Shown piece after piece: positions 36,115 to 43,879 of a stretch of 64,000 bases of DNA. Position 1 is the stretch's first letter, and each line of letters opens with the position of its first letter. Source of the DNA: PLGF01 sp052139695 (GTDB lineage: Bacteria > Verrucomicrobiota > Verrucomicrobiia > Limisphaerales > Palsa-1400); assembly GCA_052139695.1 (NCBI GenBank), contig JBKQWF010000306.1:1-64000 (forward strand), read 5' to 3'. The position numbers and the translations under genes are program-made. Below the pieces are notes generated by a model, which ran no database searches, was not told the DNA's origin, and saw only the letters and a list, made by a program, of their open reading frames with translations.

Positions 36115-39104
36115 TAATGCCGCTCCAGTTTCTGGAGACGCTGTTTCACTTGATTATAGCCGGCGTTATCCTGAGGCGCCGATGCCAGGTAGCTCCGCAG
36201 GTAACGAATCTCCGCCGCGCTGTCTTTTTCCGCCGCGGCCACATCTGCCAAGCCGAAATCGGCGAGGTAGGTCTGGTCGGGTATGAGCTGGCGCAACGCA
36301 TTATAATCATTCTTCGCCGCCTGGGTTTGCTTGAGTTGCACCTCCGCGACCGCGCGAATGAGAAGGGCCGAGGGATGGGACGGCTCCAATTGCAGAAACC
36401 GGTTCATGGTGGCAATGGCCCCGTCGTAAGACTTGAGCTGGACCTGCAATTGCGCTTTCTTCATCAATGTTTCCAGCAAGGCCGGCTCCGCGGCTGGAGA
36501 GTCATTGCCCGCGGACAACCGGTCCAATTGCAGATCCAGATTTGTCAGCGCGTTGTTGAAACATCGCCGCGCCTCCGGCTCATTGTTTTCCCGCAGGGCG
36601 GCATCGCCGGAGTAGCGATAGAACTCCGCCATGACCGCGAGCCGTCCGGGGTCTTTGGAATTGGTTTGGAGGGCGTCATGCAGTATTTTTTCCGCGGCGA
36701 GATATTCTTTACTGGCGACATGAGCCAGCGCTTCGAGACGCGCCCATTCCCAGGGATCGATCATCGACTTGGTGGAAGCCGGGATGGAATGGAGCACTTC
36801 CAGCGCTTTGCTTCCCAGGCCGCGTTCCACATCGATCTTCGCCAGGTCCAATTGCGCGGCCACATTGCCCGGTACCAATTGCCCGCAACGCTCAAAGGCG
36901 GCGGTGGCTTGGCGGATGAAGCCGTTTACCGCCAGCGATTGTCCAAATTGCAATTCCAGGTCCGGCTCATCGATCGGTCCATTGAAAATCAGCGCGCGGG
37001 TCAAGTTGCCGTAGATCCGCAACACCCGGTGCATCAATTCCGTCGAGTTGATGGGGCGATGGTCCCCCTTCTGCAAATGGTTGTTGTACTCCAGGTTGAG
37101 TCCCGCGATGAAATTGTCCGGTTTCATCCGCGTTGCTTCCGCAAAACTGGCATTGGCTTCCTTGAGGCGATTGGCCCGCTGCAACTCCACCCCCCAAAAG
37201 TCCAGCGCGAGAGAATAATCGCCCGCCACCACCTGGGCCGTGCCATCTTTCACGGCCAAATCCGGCAGCGTCTGCAACGGTCCTTTTTCCAAGCGCGCCC
37301 AGTAAGCCTGGTTGGCGGCAATATCGGCTTCGGACGAAACTGGAGGCCGGGAAGCCCCGCTGGGCAGTTCCTTCATTTCATAAATCAAGCCGTGAGGCTT
37401 GAGATAGAAAACCTCAAAGAAATATCCGAAACTGGGGTGCAGATAATAGACCGGCTGGTGCTGGCTGATTTGTTCAACGAACTTCATCAGAATCTCGTCT
37501 GGCACGACCCGCTTCAACTTTTCCGCCGCGGGAAACACTTTTTGCAATTCCGGATAGCGCCCCGTCAAATACTGGACGTAATCACGGTGCGGCAGGGAGG
37601 CCGTCTCGATGAAGATATCCTTTCCGCGGGCATGACGCCGCTGGCACGCCGCTTCCACCAATAGAAGCCGCGCGTTATCGTCGCTGAGGATGACGGCACC
37701 AGTAGGCGGCAAGGCGCTGAGAATTTCATCGGCAAATTGCGCCAGCACGGGGCCGTGGCTCGCCTGGATTTTGGGAAAATGGAGGCAAATGAGCCAGACC
37801 GGGGCCGCCAAGGAAATAACCCACACCGCCGCCAGTATCACGGGGGCCAAGCCCTTGGCTGGCGCGATGGGTTTTTCCGCTCCCAGCCTGGATTCCCTGC
37901 TCAACAACAAAATGACGTAGCCGCTAAAGTACCCGATGGCCAAGGCGCCCAAATAATAAAAGCTCAGCCACGCCACCGGCGTCTGCCGCATGCGCAGGCC
38001 CGGGCTGTATTTAAAATCAAAGAAAACGAGAAGCGCCAGCACGAGGAACATCACATGCAGCACCCGCAATAACATCCGGACCAGCACAATGCCCGCTTGG
38101 CTGATGTCACCCTCATAAGAGGGCCACCGCACGCCCGCGAAGAAGAGGGGCAGCACCGTGGAAAACCCCGCCAGGATCACCATCCAACGCGGAATGATCC
38201 TCAAACCAAAGGTCTGCGCGCCCAATTCCAGATGCAACAGAGACCAAAAACTGCCGCCTCCTCCCAAGCTTCCCTGAATTGGAATCAGCAAATAAAGGAG
38301 CAAACCCGCCAAGCCGCAGACGAGCATCCGCCCCATAAAACGCCCATCAAAAAAACCAGCCCCCTTGATCCAAACCAGCGCGATCAGGAACAAAGGGAAA
38401 AACCCCATCAACGCCCAATTATCACTAGCCCCCAGCCCATAGACAAAGGCCAGCAACGCCAGCCATTTGTCGTTTTGGCCAATGCGGTAACGCAGCAGGC
38501 AAAAAACCAGAAAGGCAAAGACCAGCAAATCCAGCATGTCCCCACTGGCAACCACCGCGTTTTGCCAGAAATTAGTTTGGCCGGCCAGCATGAGCACGGC
38601 GAAGAGCGCCGGCAGAAAAGCGGCCCGCACCGAGAGCAACGCGAATTCCCCCGGCTCGCGCTCGCGCTGATCCCTCGTCCGGTCATGCGGCAACAACTGG
38701 ACCGACATCGCCAGCAATCCCAGCGTCAGGGCCGCCCAGAGGGCCGACAACAAATTCAAACTCAACGGCTGCCAATTCGCCGGCAACAGCCGGACCGGCG
38801 ACGTCAAAAGCAAAAACAACGGCTTGATCGGCCCCACCCGCCACAGCAGCGGGCCAGGGTGCCAGTCCCATCCGGTCACGAGCGAAACCAGGGGCAAACT
38901 GGAGAGGGTTAGCCAATGGTTCAGCGTCAACCCAAAAAAAAGCAGCGCCGCGGCGACCACCAGCCAGGGGCTTAGAACAAGGGGCGTTGAGGGGGGCGCA
39001 CTGGGCTTTTCTTCTGCTGTCATTGATGAATTCAGTTTGGCGGGGGGGGCTTCCCCTTGGCAAGGTTTATGAATCGCCCGGTGCTGATTTGCTCCCTCGG
39101 TCAT
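36114..39104 (-). CDS. DUF2723-like GT-C membrane protein with C-terminal TPR repeats
   Basis: 996 residues. The N-terminal ~470 hold about ten transmembrane helices with the DUF2723-type pattern (WDWHPGPLLWRVGPIKPLF, NFWQNAVVASGDMLDLLVFAFLVF, YGLGASDNWALMGFFPLFL), a family related to protein O-mannosyltransferases. The remainder is a long helical region of TPR-like repeats (for example AYDGAIATMNRFLQLEPSHPSA-like units) ending with LRSYLASAPQDNAGYNQVKQRLQKLERH. Probable role: transfer of sugar to an exported protein or surface polymer. The start may be ATG 39104, which overlaps the upstream lipoprotein gene by 38 bases, or ATG 39023. Confidence 0.72.
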   Translation of the reverse strand: MTEGANQHRAIHKPCQGEAPPAKLNSSMTAEEKPSAPPSTPLVLSPWLVVAAALLFFGLTLNHWLTLSSLPLVSLVTGWDWHPGPLLWRVGPIKPLFLLLTSPVRLLPANWQPLSLNLLSALWAALTLGLLAMSVQLLPHDRTRDQREREPGEFALLSVRAAFLPALFAVLMLAGQTNFWQNAVVASGDMLDLLVFAFLVFCLLRYRIGQNDKWLALLAFVYGLGASDNWALMGFFPLFLIALVWIKGAGFFDGRFMGRMLVCGLAGLLLYLLIPIQGSLGGGGSFWSLLHLELGAQTFGLRIIPRWMVILAGFSTVLPLFFAGVRWPSYEGDISQAGIVLVRMLLRVLHVMFLVLALLVFFDFKYSPGLRMRQTPVAWLSFYYLGALAIGYFSGYVILLLSRESRLGAEKPIAPAKGLAPVILAAVWVISLAAPVWLICLHFPKIQASHGPVLAQFADEILSALPPTGAVILSDDNARLLLVEAACQRRHARGKDIFIETASLPHRDYVQYLTGRYPELQKVFPAAEKLKRVVPDEILMKFVEQISQHQPVYYLHPSFGYFFEVFYLKPHGLIYEMKELPSGASRPPVSSEADIAANQAYWARLEKGPLQTLPDLAVKDGTAQVVAGDYSLALDFWGVELQRANRLKEANASFAEATRMKPDNFIAGLNLEYNNHLQKGDHRPINSTELMHRVLRIYGNLTRALIFNGPIDEPDLELQFGQSLAVNGFIRQATAAFERCGQLVPGNVAAQLDLAKIDVERGLGSKALEVLHSIPASTKSMIDPWEWARLEALAHVASKEYLAAEKILHDALQTNSKDPGRLAVMAEFYRYSGDAALRENNEPEARRCFNNALTNLDLQLDRLSAGNDSPAAEPALLETLMKKAQLQVQLKSYDGAIATMNRFLQLEPSHPSALLIRAVAEVQLKQTQAAKNDYNALRQLIPDQTYLADFGLADVAAAEKDSAAEIRYLRSYLASAPQDNAGYNQVKQRLQKLERH

Positions 39105-39489
39105 CGCTTAACCAGGGAATTCTCGTGTAGCGGCCGCCATGAACATTGATCAAATCCAGCCCATCCATCAGCAACCGTCCGACCTCGCCGCCGCCGGAGG
39201 ACAGTATCACACAGCCGTCGCGCACTCCCCAGGTCCCCCGGCCGCTCGGAAGATCACTCTCGATGGCCGTGGGTGCTTCCCTGACCACGCCCTCTATCGT
39301 AGAGACATAGGAACCGTTGGCCCGAAGTTCGAGGATGAAAGTGACGATCGGCTCAACCCGTCTTTGGTTGACCTTGGAAAATGTGCCGGGCCTGCTGTAA
39401 GTATAAACCCCCACCGGATTACTCTGATTGCAGCCCGCCCCCAGCATCGCTACGATCCATGTCGCCAGCAGGAGCAGCATGGGCTGCAT
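39067..39489 (-). CDS. Putative lipoprotein of unknown function
   Basis: ATG 39489 gives MQPMLLLLATWIVAMLGAGCNQS, a lipoprotein signal with lipobox LGAGC. The mature part (~120 residues) contains VGVYTYSRPG and TFILELRANGSYVSTIEG, followed by GTWGVRDGCVILSS, which looks like a small lipocalin-like or META-type beta domain describing dose-like GxY...GTW patterns. A longer frame upstream (to 39561) lacks support. The 3' end overlaps the next gene by up to 38 bases. Confidence 0.6.
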   Translation of the reverse strand: MQPMLLLLATWIVAMLGAGCNQSNPVGVYTYSRPGTFSKVNQRRVEPIVTFILELRANGSYVSTIEGVVREAPTAIESDLPSGRGTWGVRDGCVILSSGGGEVGRLLMDGLDLINVHGGRYTRIPWLSDDRGSKSAPGDS

Positions 39490-39682
39490 TTTTTTCCCGG
39501 GGCCAGCCAAAGATCTCGCGCCCCGACGCCTGTCCGTGGAGTTAGAGTGTGTCCGATCCAATTGCCATAAAACCTGCCAGCAAGACGGTCAGGAAGCGAG
39601 CCAAAAACCACGTCAATCGTTCCGCCCACTGCAGTTTGGACATTTTTGGAGCAGGTCTCAGAGTTCGCCGCTTTAAAAATGC

Positions 39683-39760
39683 ATCTCTGTGCCTCGGTGT
39701 CTCTTTCCGCCTTTCGGCTCCTCGGTCTTGTCTGTGTCTCTATGGTTCCAATCCTAACCC
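39683..39760. repeat. Third copy of the CTCTGTGCCTCGGTGTCTCT dispersed repeat
   Basis: 39683-39704 is identical to 4251-4272; a second part (about 39736-39760, GTGTCTCTATGGTTCCAATCC) matches the reverse complement of the 3.94-3.97 kb element. It lies in the gap between the lipoprotein and toxin genes and ends at the vapC stop codon region. Confidence 0.6.
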
Positions 39761-40182
39761 GCAAGGCAATCCGCAGGCGTACGGACCGCAATTTCGGGAA
39801 ACTTCTTTGCGATCCCTTTGTCGAACGTGGCCACCTCACAGCCGGCAAAGCCCGCGAACGCGCGCAGAAGCGCGTCGCCAAAATCGCTGTTCTTGGCGCG
39901 ATAAGACTGAAGAGCTTCCCCGACCCAGCGGTAATCTGGCGCATCGACATTGGGTATGGAAAGAAGCGCCATCAACTTGGGCGCTATGTCAGCGGCTTCC
40001 AGCTTGTAAAGCCGTTCCAGCACATAAACCGTTTCCTGAATCGTTGAGGTTGGAATCACCAACTTGGCCTTGCCGGCTTGCGCCGCCCGAAAGAGATCGG
40101 CGGCCGAGGCTGACTGGATTTTGTCATCCCCTGTCAGATATCGGACGACCACGCTGGCGTCAAGCGCGATGGAAGCGGCCAT
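39754..40182 (-). CDS. PIN-domain ribonuclease toxin (VapC-like)
   Basis: 142 residues. The PIN acidic cluster is complete: Asp in IALDASVVVRYL, Glu in STIQETVYVLERL, Asp in NSDFGDALL and Asp in VATFDKGI. Such toxins cut RNA (often tRNA) using Mg2+. Its start codon follows directly after the antitoxin stop, typical of a toxin-antitoxin operon. Confidence 0.87.
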   Translation of the reverse strand: MAASIALDASVVVRYLTGDDKIQSASAADLFRAAQAGKAKLVIPTSTIQETVYVLERLYKLEAADIAPKLMALLSIPNVDAPDYRWVGEALQSYRAKNSDFGDALLRAFAGFAGCEVATFDKGIAKKFPEIAVRTPADCLAG

Positions 40183-40443
40183 TTATACGTCTCCTTCCAA
40201 TCCGGCCGCTGCCGCTTTCGTCATGGCCTTTCTCCCCGCGGCCCGCATCTCTTCGACCGGATGCGCCTGTTTCCCCTTGCCCAGCGAGCCAGCCAGCGCG
40301 TCCGCGTCTTCGACAAGCTCCAAAATCAATCTTTTGCCCTCCACGATCTGATTAACCCGCTGGCCCGGCCGCAATCCGAGCCGCCGAATCGCTTCCGCCG
40401 AAATTGTCGTTTGAAACGCCTTGGAAATCTTTGTTTGCGTCAT
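40183..40443 (-). CDS. AbrB/SpoVT-type antitoxin
   Basis: 86 residues from ATG 40443 (MTQTKISKAFQTTISAEAIRRLGLRPGQRVNQIVE), the swapped-hairpin AbrB DNA-binding pattern. The C-terminal half (GSLGKGKQAHPVEEMRAAGRKAMTKAA) would bind the PIN toxin. An open frame continues upstream to 40623 but has no similarity to the family. It should autorepress its own promoter, which lies in the 40444-40696 gap. Confidence 0.82.
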   Translation of the reverse strand: MTQTKISKAFQTTISAEAIRRLGLRPGQRVNQIVEGKRLILELVEDADALAGSLGKGKQAHPVEEMRAAGRKAMTKAAAAGLEGDV

Positions 40444-40696
40444 GAACAACATAATACACAGAAAACATTTGAAATCAACCAGGAACCTGTTATTTTCCGC
40501 AATTACATTGTATTCATAAAAAAGGGGACCGCGACCGTCCCGGTCTATCACGGACAGATTCGAGTCTTCCTGGTGCAACAGGCCGGCGATTGGTCCAGGG
40601 GTGATCCCGGCAAAAATTTCCAAGACGCATCAAGGCCCTGGTGGCCCCTCTCGACAACGCGCCGCGCGCTTCCACACCTGAACCTGAACAGGCGTC

Positions 40697-42115
40697 TTAC
40701 AAGGTCCAGCCAGCCCGGTAGTCGCGGCGAACGAACTTGTTCGCCTCATCCAGGTTGGTGAATTTCAGCGCCGCGGAATCCCAATTCAGTTTGCAATGGG
40801 TCAGCTCTTCGCGAAGTTGGACGCGCAAAGCGACATTTCCCACCAGCACAGATTCCGCCAGAGGCCCGGCCCAATCAAAGTTGGAGCCTGCCAGTTTGCC
40901 GCCTTTGCAGGCCTCGACCCATTCCCGATGATGCCCCGGTGAAGGCGGGATGGACTCCGGCAACTCCGCGACAGCCTTGGCGCAGGCTTCGGGAAAAACC
41001 GTGGTGTTTAAGATAAACCCTTTATCGCCGATGAGCAGGCGCCCGTTGGTGCCCATCTGGGGGCCGTCCGGCAAACCCTCGGGACGCGGCGGGCGCATTC
41101 CGCCGTCGTACCAAACCAGCTTGCAGGCCGGCATCGCGATCCCACCGGCGGCCGCGCCGCTCAATCCGCGCGGGTGGCAGTTGATGGCTTGAGGTTCAGC
41201 GGAGCGCGCCGGGAATTGATAAGTGACCATGGAGCCGAGCGGGAAGCTCTCTTCGTTGACACGCGTGGAGGTGGCTTGCACGCTGAGCGGAGCGCCCAGC
41301 TTGAGTGCGCGGAAAACAGGATCCATCGAATGGCAGCCAATATCACCCAGGGCACCGGTGCCAAAATCCCACCAGCCGCGCCATTTGAACGGCAGATAGG
41401 CCGGGTTGAAGGGGCGCAAAGGCGCCGGACCGAGCCACAGGTCCCAGTCGAGCGCGGAGGGCACGGGCGGCGTGTCCTGCGGGCGGGCGACTCCTTGGGG
41501 CCAATACTCGGCGAACAGCCCATTGGAAGGCCGGTCGGTCCAAATGTGTGCTTCGCGCACTTCGCCGATGGCGCCCGCCCACACATACTCGCAAAGACGG
41601 CGGGTTTCCCGCGAAGCCTGGCCTCCATTGCCCATCTGCGTCGCCACTTTTGCCGCCCGGGCCGCCTCGGCCAGATGGCGCGCTTCCCACACGGAGTGCG
41701 TCAGCGGTTTTTCACAATAAACGTGTTTGCCGCGACGGATGGCTTCCATCGAGGCGAACGCGTGGTGGTGGTCCGGCGTAGCGATGACCACCCCATCAAT
41801 CTCTTTGACCTCGTCGAGCATTTGCCGATAGTTGGTGAATTGGCGCGCCCCCGGGTATTGTTTGAACGTGTGGGCCGCATAGTTCTTGTCCACATCGCAC
41901 AGCGCGACGATGTTTTGATCCTTCAGTTGGTCGAGATCGCTGGCCCCCTGGCCCCCGATGCCGATGCCGGCCAGGTTGAGCTTCTCGCTCGGCGGGATGG
42001 CCCCGCGCAGGCCGAGGACGGAGCCGGGCACAATGGTAAAGGCGGCCGCGGAGAACGCCGTGCCGCGGAGAAATCGCCGCCGGGAGAGATGAGTTTTCGG
42101 GGTGGTGGTCTTCAT
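40697..42115 (-). CDS. Tat-exported Gfo/Idh/MocA family oxidoreductase
   Basis: A periplasmic NAD(P)-dependent sugar or cyclitol oxidoreductase candidate. ATG 42115 gives a twin-arginine signal (SRRRFLRGTAFSAAAFTIVPG). The Rossmann motif LAGIGIGGQGASD and EKP motif (HVYCEKPLTHSVWEARHLA) match the family; the catalytic-region His/Lys is in GDIGCHSMDPVFRALKLG. Such Tat-exported members are abundant in Planctomycetes/Verrucomicrobia. It overlaps the upstream cupin gene by four bases (ATGA). Confidence 0.87.
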   Translation of the reverse strand: MKTTTPKTHLSRRRFLRGTAFSAAAFTIVPGSVLGLRGAIPPSEKLNLAGIGIGGQGASDLDQLKDQNIVALCDVDKNYAAHTFKQYPGARQFTNYRQMLDEVKEIDGVVIATPDHHHAFASMEAIRRGKHVYCEKPLTHSVWEARHLAEAARAAKVATQMGNGGQASRETRRLCEYVWAGAIGEVREAHIWTDRPSNGLFAEYWPQGVARPQDTPPVPSALDWDLWLGPAPLRPFNPAYLPFKWRGWWDFGTGALGDIGCHSMDPVFRALKLGAPLSVQATSTRVNEESFPLGSMVTYQFPARSAEPQAINCHPRGLSGAAAGGIAMPACKLVWYDGGMRPPRPEGLPDGPQMGTNGRLLIGDKGFILNTTVFPEACAKAVAELPESIPPSPGHHREWVEACKGGKLAGSNFDWAGPLAESVLVGNVALRVQLREELTHCKLNWDSAALKFTNLDEANKFVRRDYRAGWTL

Positions 42116-42537
42116 TTCGGTTTGGGTGAATTGCATTGGATGTTTGACGCTTCGCCCGGCGATGAAATTCGGTCGGATTCAGTAATGATGGTGTCGTCGT
42201 GTTCGTAGGCGGGCGCGCAGCAGCACAACAATCGCAGCGTCTCGCTGCCGGTGTTCCAAAGTTTGTGCTTTCGCCCGGGCAGAATGGCCACGGAATCGCC
42301 GGCTTTCACCTCGCGGGTTTCGTCGTCGATGCGGATGCGCCCCGTTCCGCTGGTGATATAATAGATTTCTTCCGTCTTGATATGGTAATGCTCCTGCGTG
42401 CTCCCGCCGGCAGGCAGGCGGGCCTCGGCCAAGCTCTGGTTGCGGATGCCGGAATTGCGATGCGCCAGCAGCTCCCGTATTTCCGAGCCGTCCTTCGTAA
42501 TGAACGGCGCCACTTCGTTTAAATTCTTAATTTCCAT
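42112..42537 (-). CDS. Cupin-domain protein
   Basis: 141 residues from ATG 42537 (MEIKNLNEVAPFITKDGSEIRELL). Cupin motif 1 is GGSTQEHYHIKTEEIYYITSGTG (two His and a Glu as metal ligands) and motif 2 is VAILPGRKHKLWNTG (His). It resembles mannose-6-phosphate isomerase-like or ectoine-type small cupins. It overlaps the oxidoreductase downstream (ATGA), so the two are coupled; a sugar-isomerising or binding role is inferred. Confidence 0.8.
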   Translation of the reverse strand: MEIKNLNEVAPFITKDGSEIRELLAHRNSGIRNQSLAEARLPAGGSTQEHYHIKTEEIYYITSGTGRIRIDDETREVKAGDSVAILPGRKHKLWNTGSETLRLLCCCAPAYEHDDTIITESDRISSPGEASNIQCNSPKPK

Positions 42538-42709
42538 AAATCGGTTTGCCCAATGATCGCCACCGAAGGATTTGGACACAATTCTTCAGATGCTGCCAAT
42601 CCACAGGCGTTTCAGCCTGGACCGCATCCAGTCCCCGTTCGCATCATGAACTTGCGGATTCTTCTGCATGCACGAAGAAAATAAAGCAAGGCGTATTATA
42701 CTCGCACCC

Positions 42710-42722
42710 GTAGTTTAGCTCC
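42710..42722 (+). promoter_or_regulatory. Candidate C-protein operator, distal site
   Basis: GTAGTTTAGCTCC matches 11 of 13 positions of the palindrome GTAGTTWAACTAC shared by the sites at 42746 and 45542. It lies just after a TATTATACT -10-like word (about 42694-42702). Confidence 0.45.
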
Positions 42723-42745
42723 GTGGCACTCGGCCGCCGGAGGTG

Positions 42746-42758
42746 GTAGTTAAACTTC
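42746..42758 (+). promoter_or_regulatory. Candidate C-protein operator, proximal site
   Basis: GTAGTTAAACTTC matches 12 of 13 positions of the palindrome and touches the start codon of the C-protein gene. The centre is 36 bp from the distal site. Confidence 0.5.
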
Positions 42759-42977
42759 ATGCTCCAGAAGAAGCTTGGGCGGCGTATTGCCGAACTTCGC
42801 CGCGCGCGCGACCTTACACAAGAACAGTTAGCGGAAGCAGTAGGACGCTCGGTGGAATTTATTAGCCTGGTGGAGCGTGGCGTGAATTCACCTTCCGTGG
42901 CCAGTTTGGCCGATTTTGCCAGGGCGCTGAAAGTGGAGGTCAGGGAGCTTTTTTCTTTTGGGGATAGAAAAGGATGA
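42759..42977 (+). CDS. Controller (C) protein, XRE-type HTH
   Basis: 72 residues almost entirely made of an XRE/Cro HTH (GRRIAELRRARDLTQEQLAEAVGRSVEFISLVERGVNSPSVASLADFARAL). Small size, position ahead of the nuclease gene, and a four-base overlap with it (ATGA) are hallmarks of restriction-modification controller proteins, which delay nuclease expression until methylation is established. Matching palindromes stand at its own promoter and before the methyltransferase. Confidence 0.83.
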   Translation: MLQKKLGRRIAELRRARDLTQEQLAEAVGRSVEFISLVERGVNSPSVASLADFARALKVEVRELFSFGDRKG

Positions 42978-43879
42978 GCAGCGAATACTTCGTTCGGTTG
43001 AAGGCTACTATTCCGAGCGTGGTGGCGAAGCTCACAGCGAAAGGAATTACAGCAAACCACCTGGCTTTTGGTGGGGAGGGCGTCATACCCGCCCAAAAAC
43101 CCAGAGTTCCGACAGATGCGCGTTCCGAATTCCTGGCAAATCGCGCGATGGGCGATTGGGCGGAAGGCATGTTATCGGGTGCTCTCGCGAGCGCGCTGCC
43201 CGAGTGGGTCGTCGTCCGCTATGGCAACACCGATCGAATCGCGGCAGGGCATCCGGAATTCAAGACTCGCTACCTGACTGGTATCGACGGCACAAGGGTC
43301 TTTGGAAAGCGGCCTGATTTGCTTCTATTTCCAAAGGCATTTGCCGTTGAAAGAGACCTTTCGGAACGGAGCTACGTGGAAACCGAGCCAATCGTCAAAC
43401 AGGCTGTTGCGGCTATCGAAGTTCGGTCGAGCAAGTTTGAGGCATTGAAATACATGAAGGTGCGCCAGGAACAACGCGCGGCCGGCCTCGCGAGCGGACG
43501 AGAAACCCCGAGCTTCACGGTCAAAGTCGAAGACCTCATTATTGTTTATCGCTGGCTGGAACGTCATCGTGTGCCCCAAAGCTATTGCCAAGTCTTCTTC
43601 GACTCCGTCTTTGCCGTTAACTTCCTTACAATTTTCACTATCATAGGAAGCGGCGCGGATTATTCCCTCGAGACACCCGCAAAGGGCCAGGAAAAAGCAA
43701 CCATCATGATTCCGATTACGAAAGGGAGGCAGATCGGGACGGCTACCGGCTTGCCGGGGTTTACCGCGGAACACAAGGTTACCAACCTTGGACGCCATGA
43801 TGCGTACGTAGTCCCCACTGGCGGCGGCTTTGTCCTGGACCCAGCCGCAGTCCGTCATGTCCTGCTGACTAATCACTGA
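42974..43879 (+). CDS. Type II restriction endonuclease
   Basis: 301 residues. A PD-(D/E)xK-like core can be read as RPDLLLFPKAF and, after ~45 residues, AAIEVRSSKFEALKY (EVR in place of ExK). Location between a C protein and a convergent methyltransferase gives the assignment. Family resemblance to AccI-type nucleases is possible but I cannot confirm it; recognition sequence unknown. Its last 11 bases overlap the convergent methyltransferase gene. Confidence 0.72.
   Translation: MSSEYFVRLKATIPSVVAKLTAKGITANHLAFGGEGVIPAQKPRVPTDARSEFLANRAMGDWAEGMLSGALASALPEWVVVRYGNTDRIAAGHPEFKTRYLTGIDGTRVFGKRPDLLLFPKAFAVERDLSERSYVETEPIVKQAVAAIEVRSSKFEALKYMKVRQEQRAAGLASGRETPSFTVKVEDLIIVYRWLERHRVPQSYCQVFFDSVFAVNFLTIFTIIGSGADYSLETPAKGQEKATIMIPITKGRQIGTATGLPGFTAEHKVTNLGRHDAYVVPTGGGFVLDPAAVRHVLLTNH

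Noticed and set aside
36117..37664. 515-residue plus-strand frame opposite the TPR region
   Set aside because: The minus-strand product has clear TPR helices; this frame shows no domain pattern.
40444..40623. N-terminal extension of the antitoxin
   Set aside because: The upstream 60 residues do not resemble AbrB proteins; ATG 40443 gives the canonical family start.
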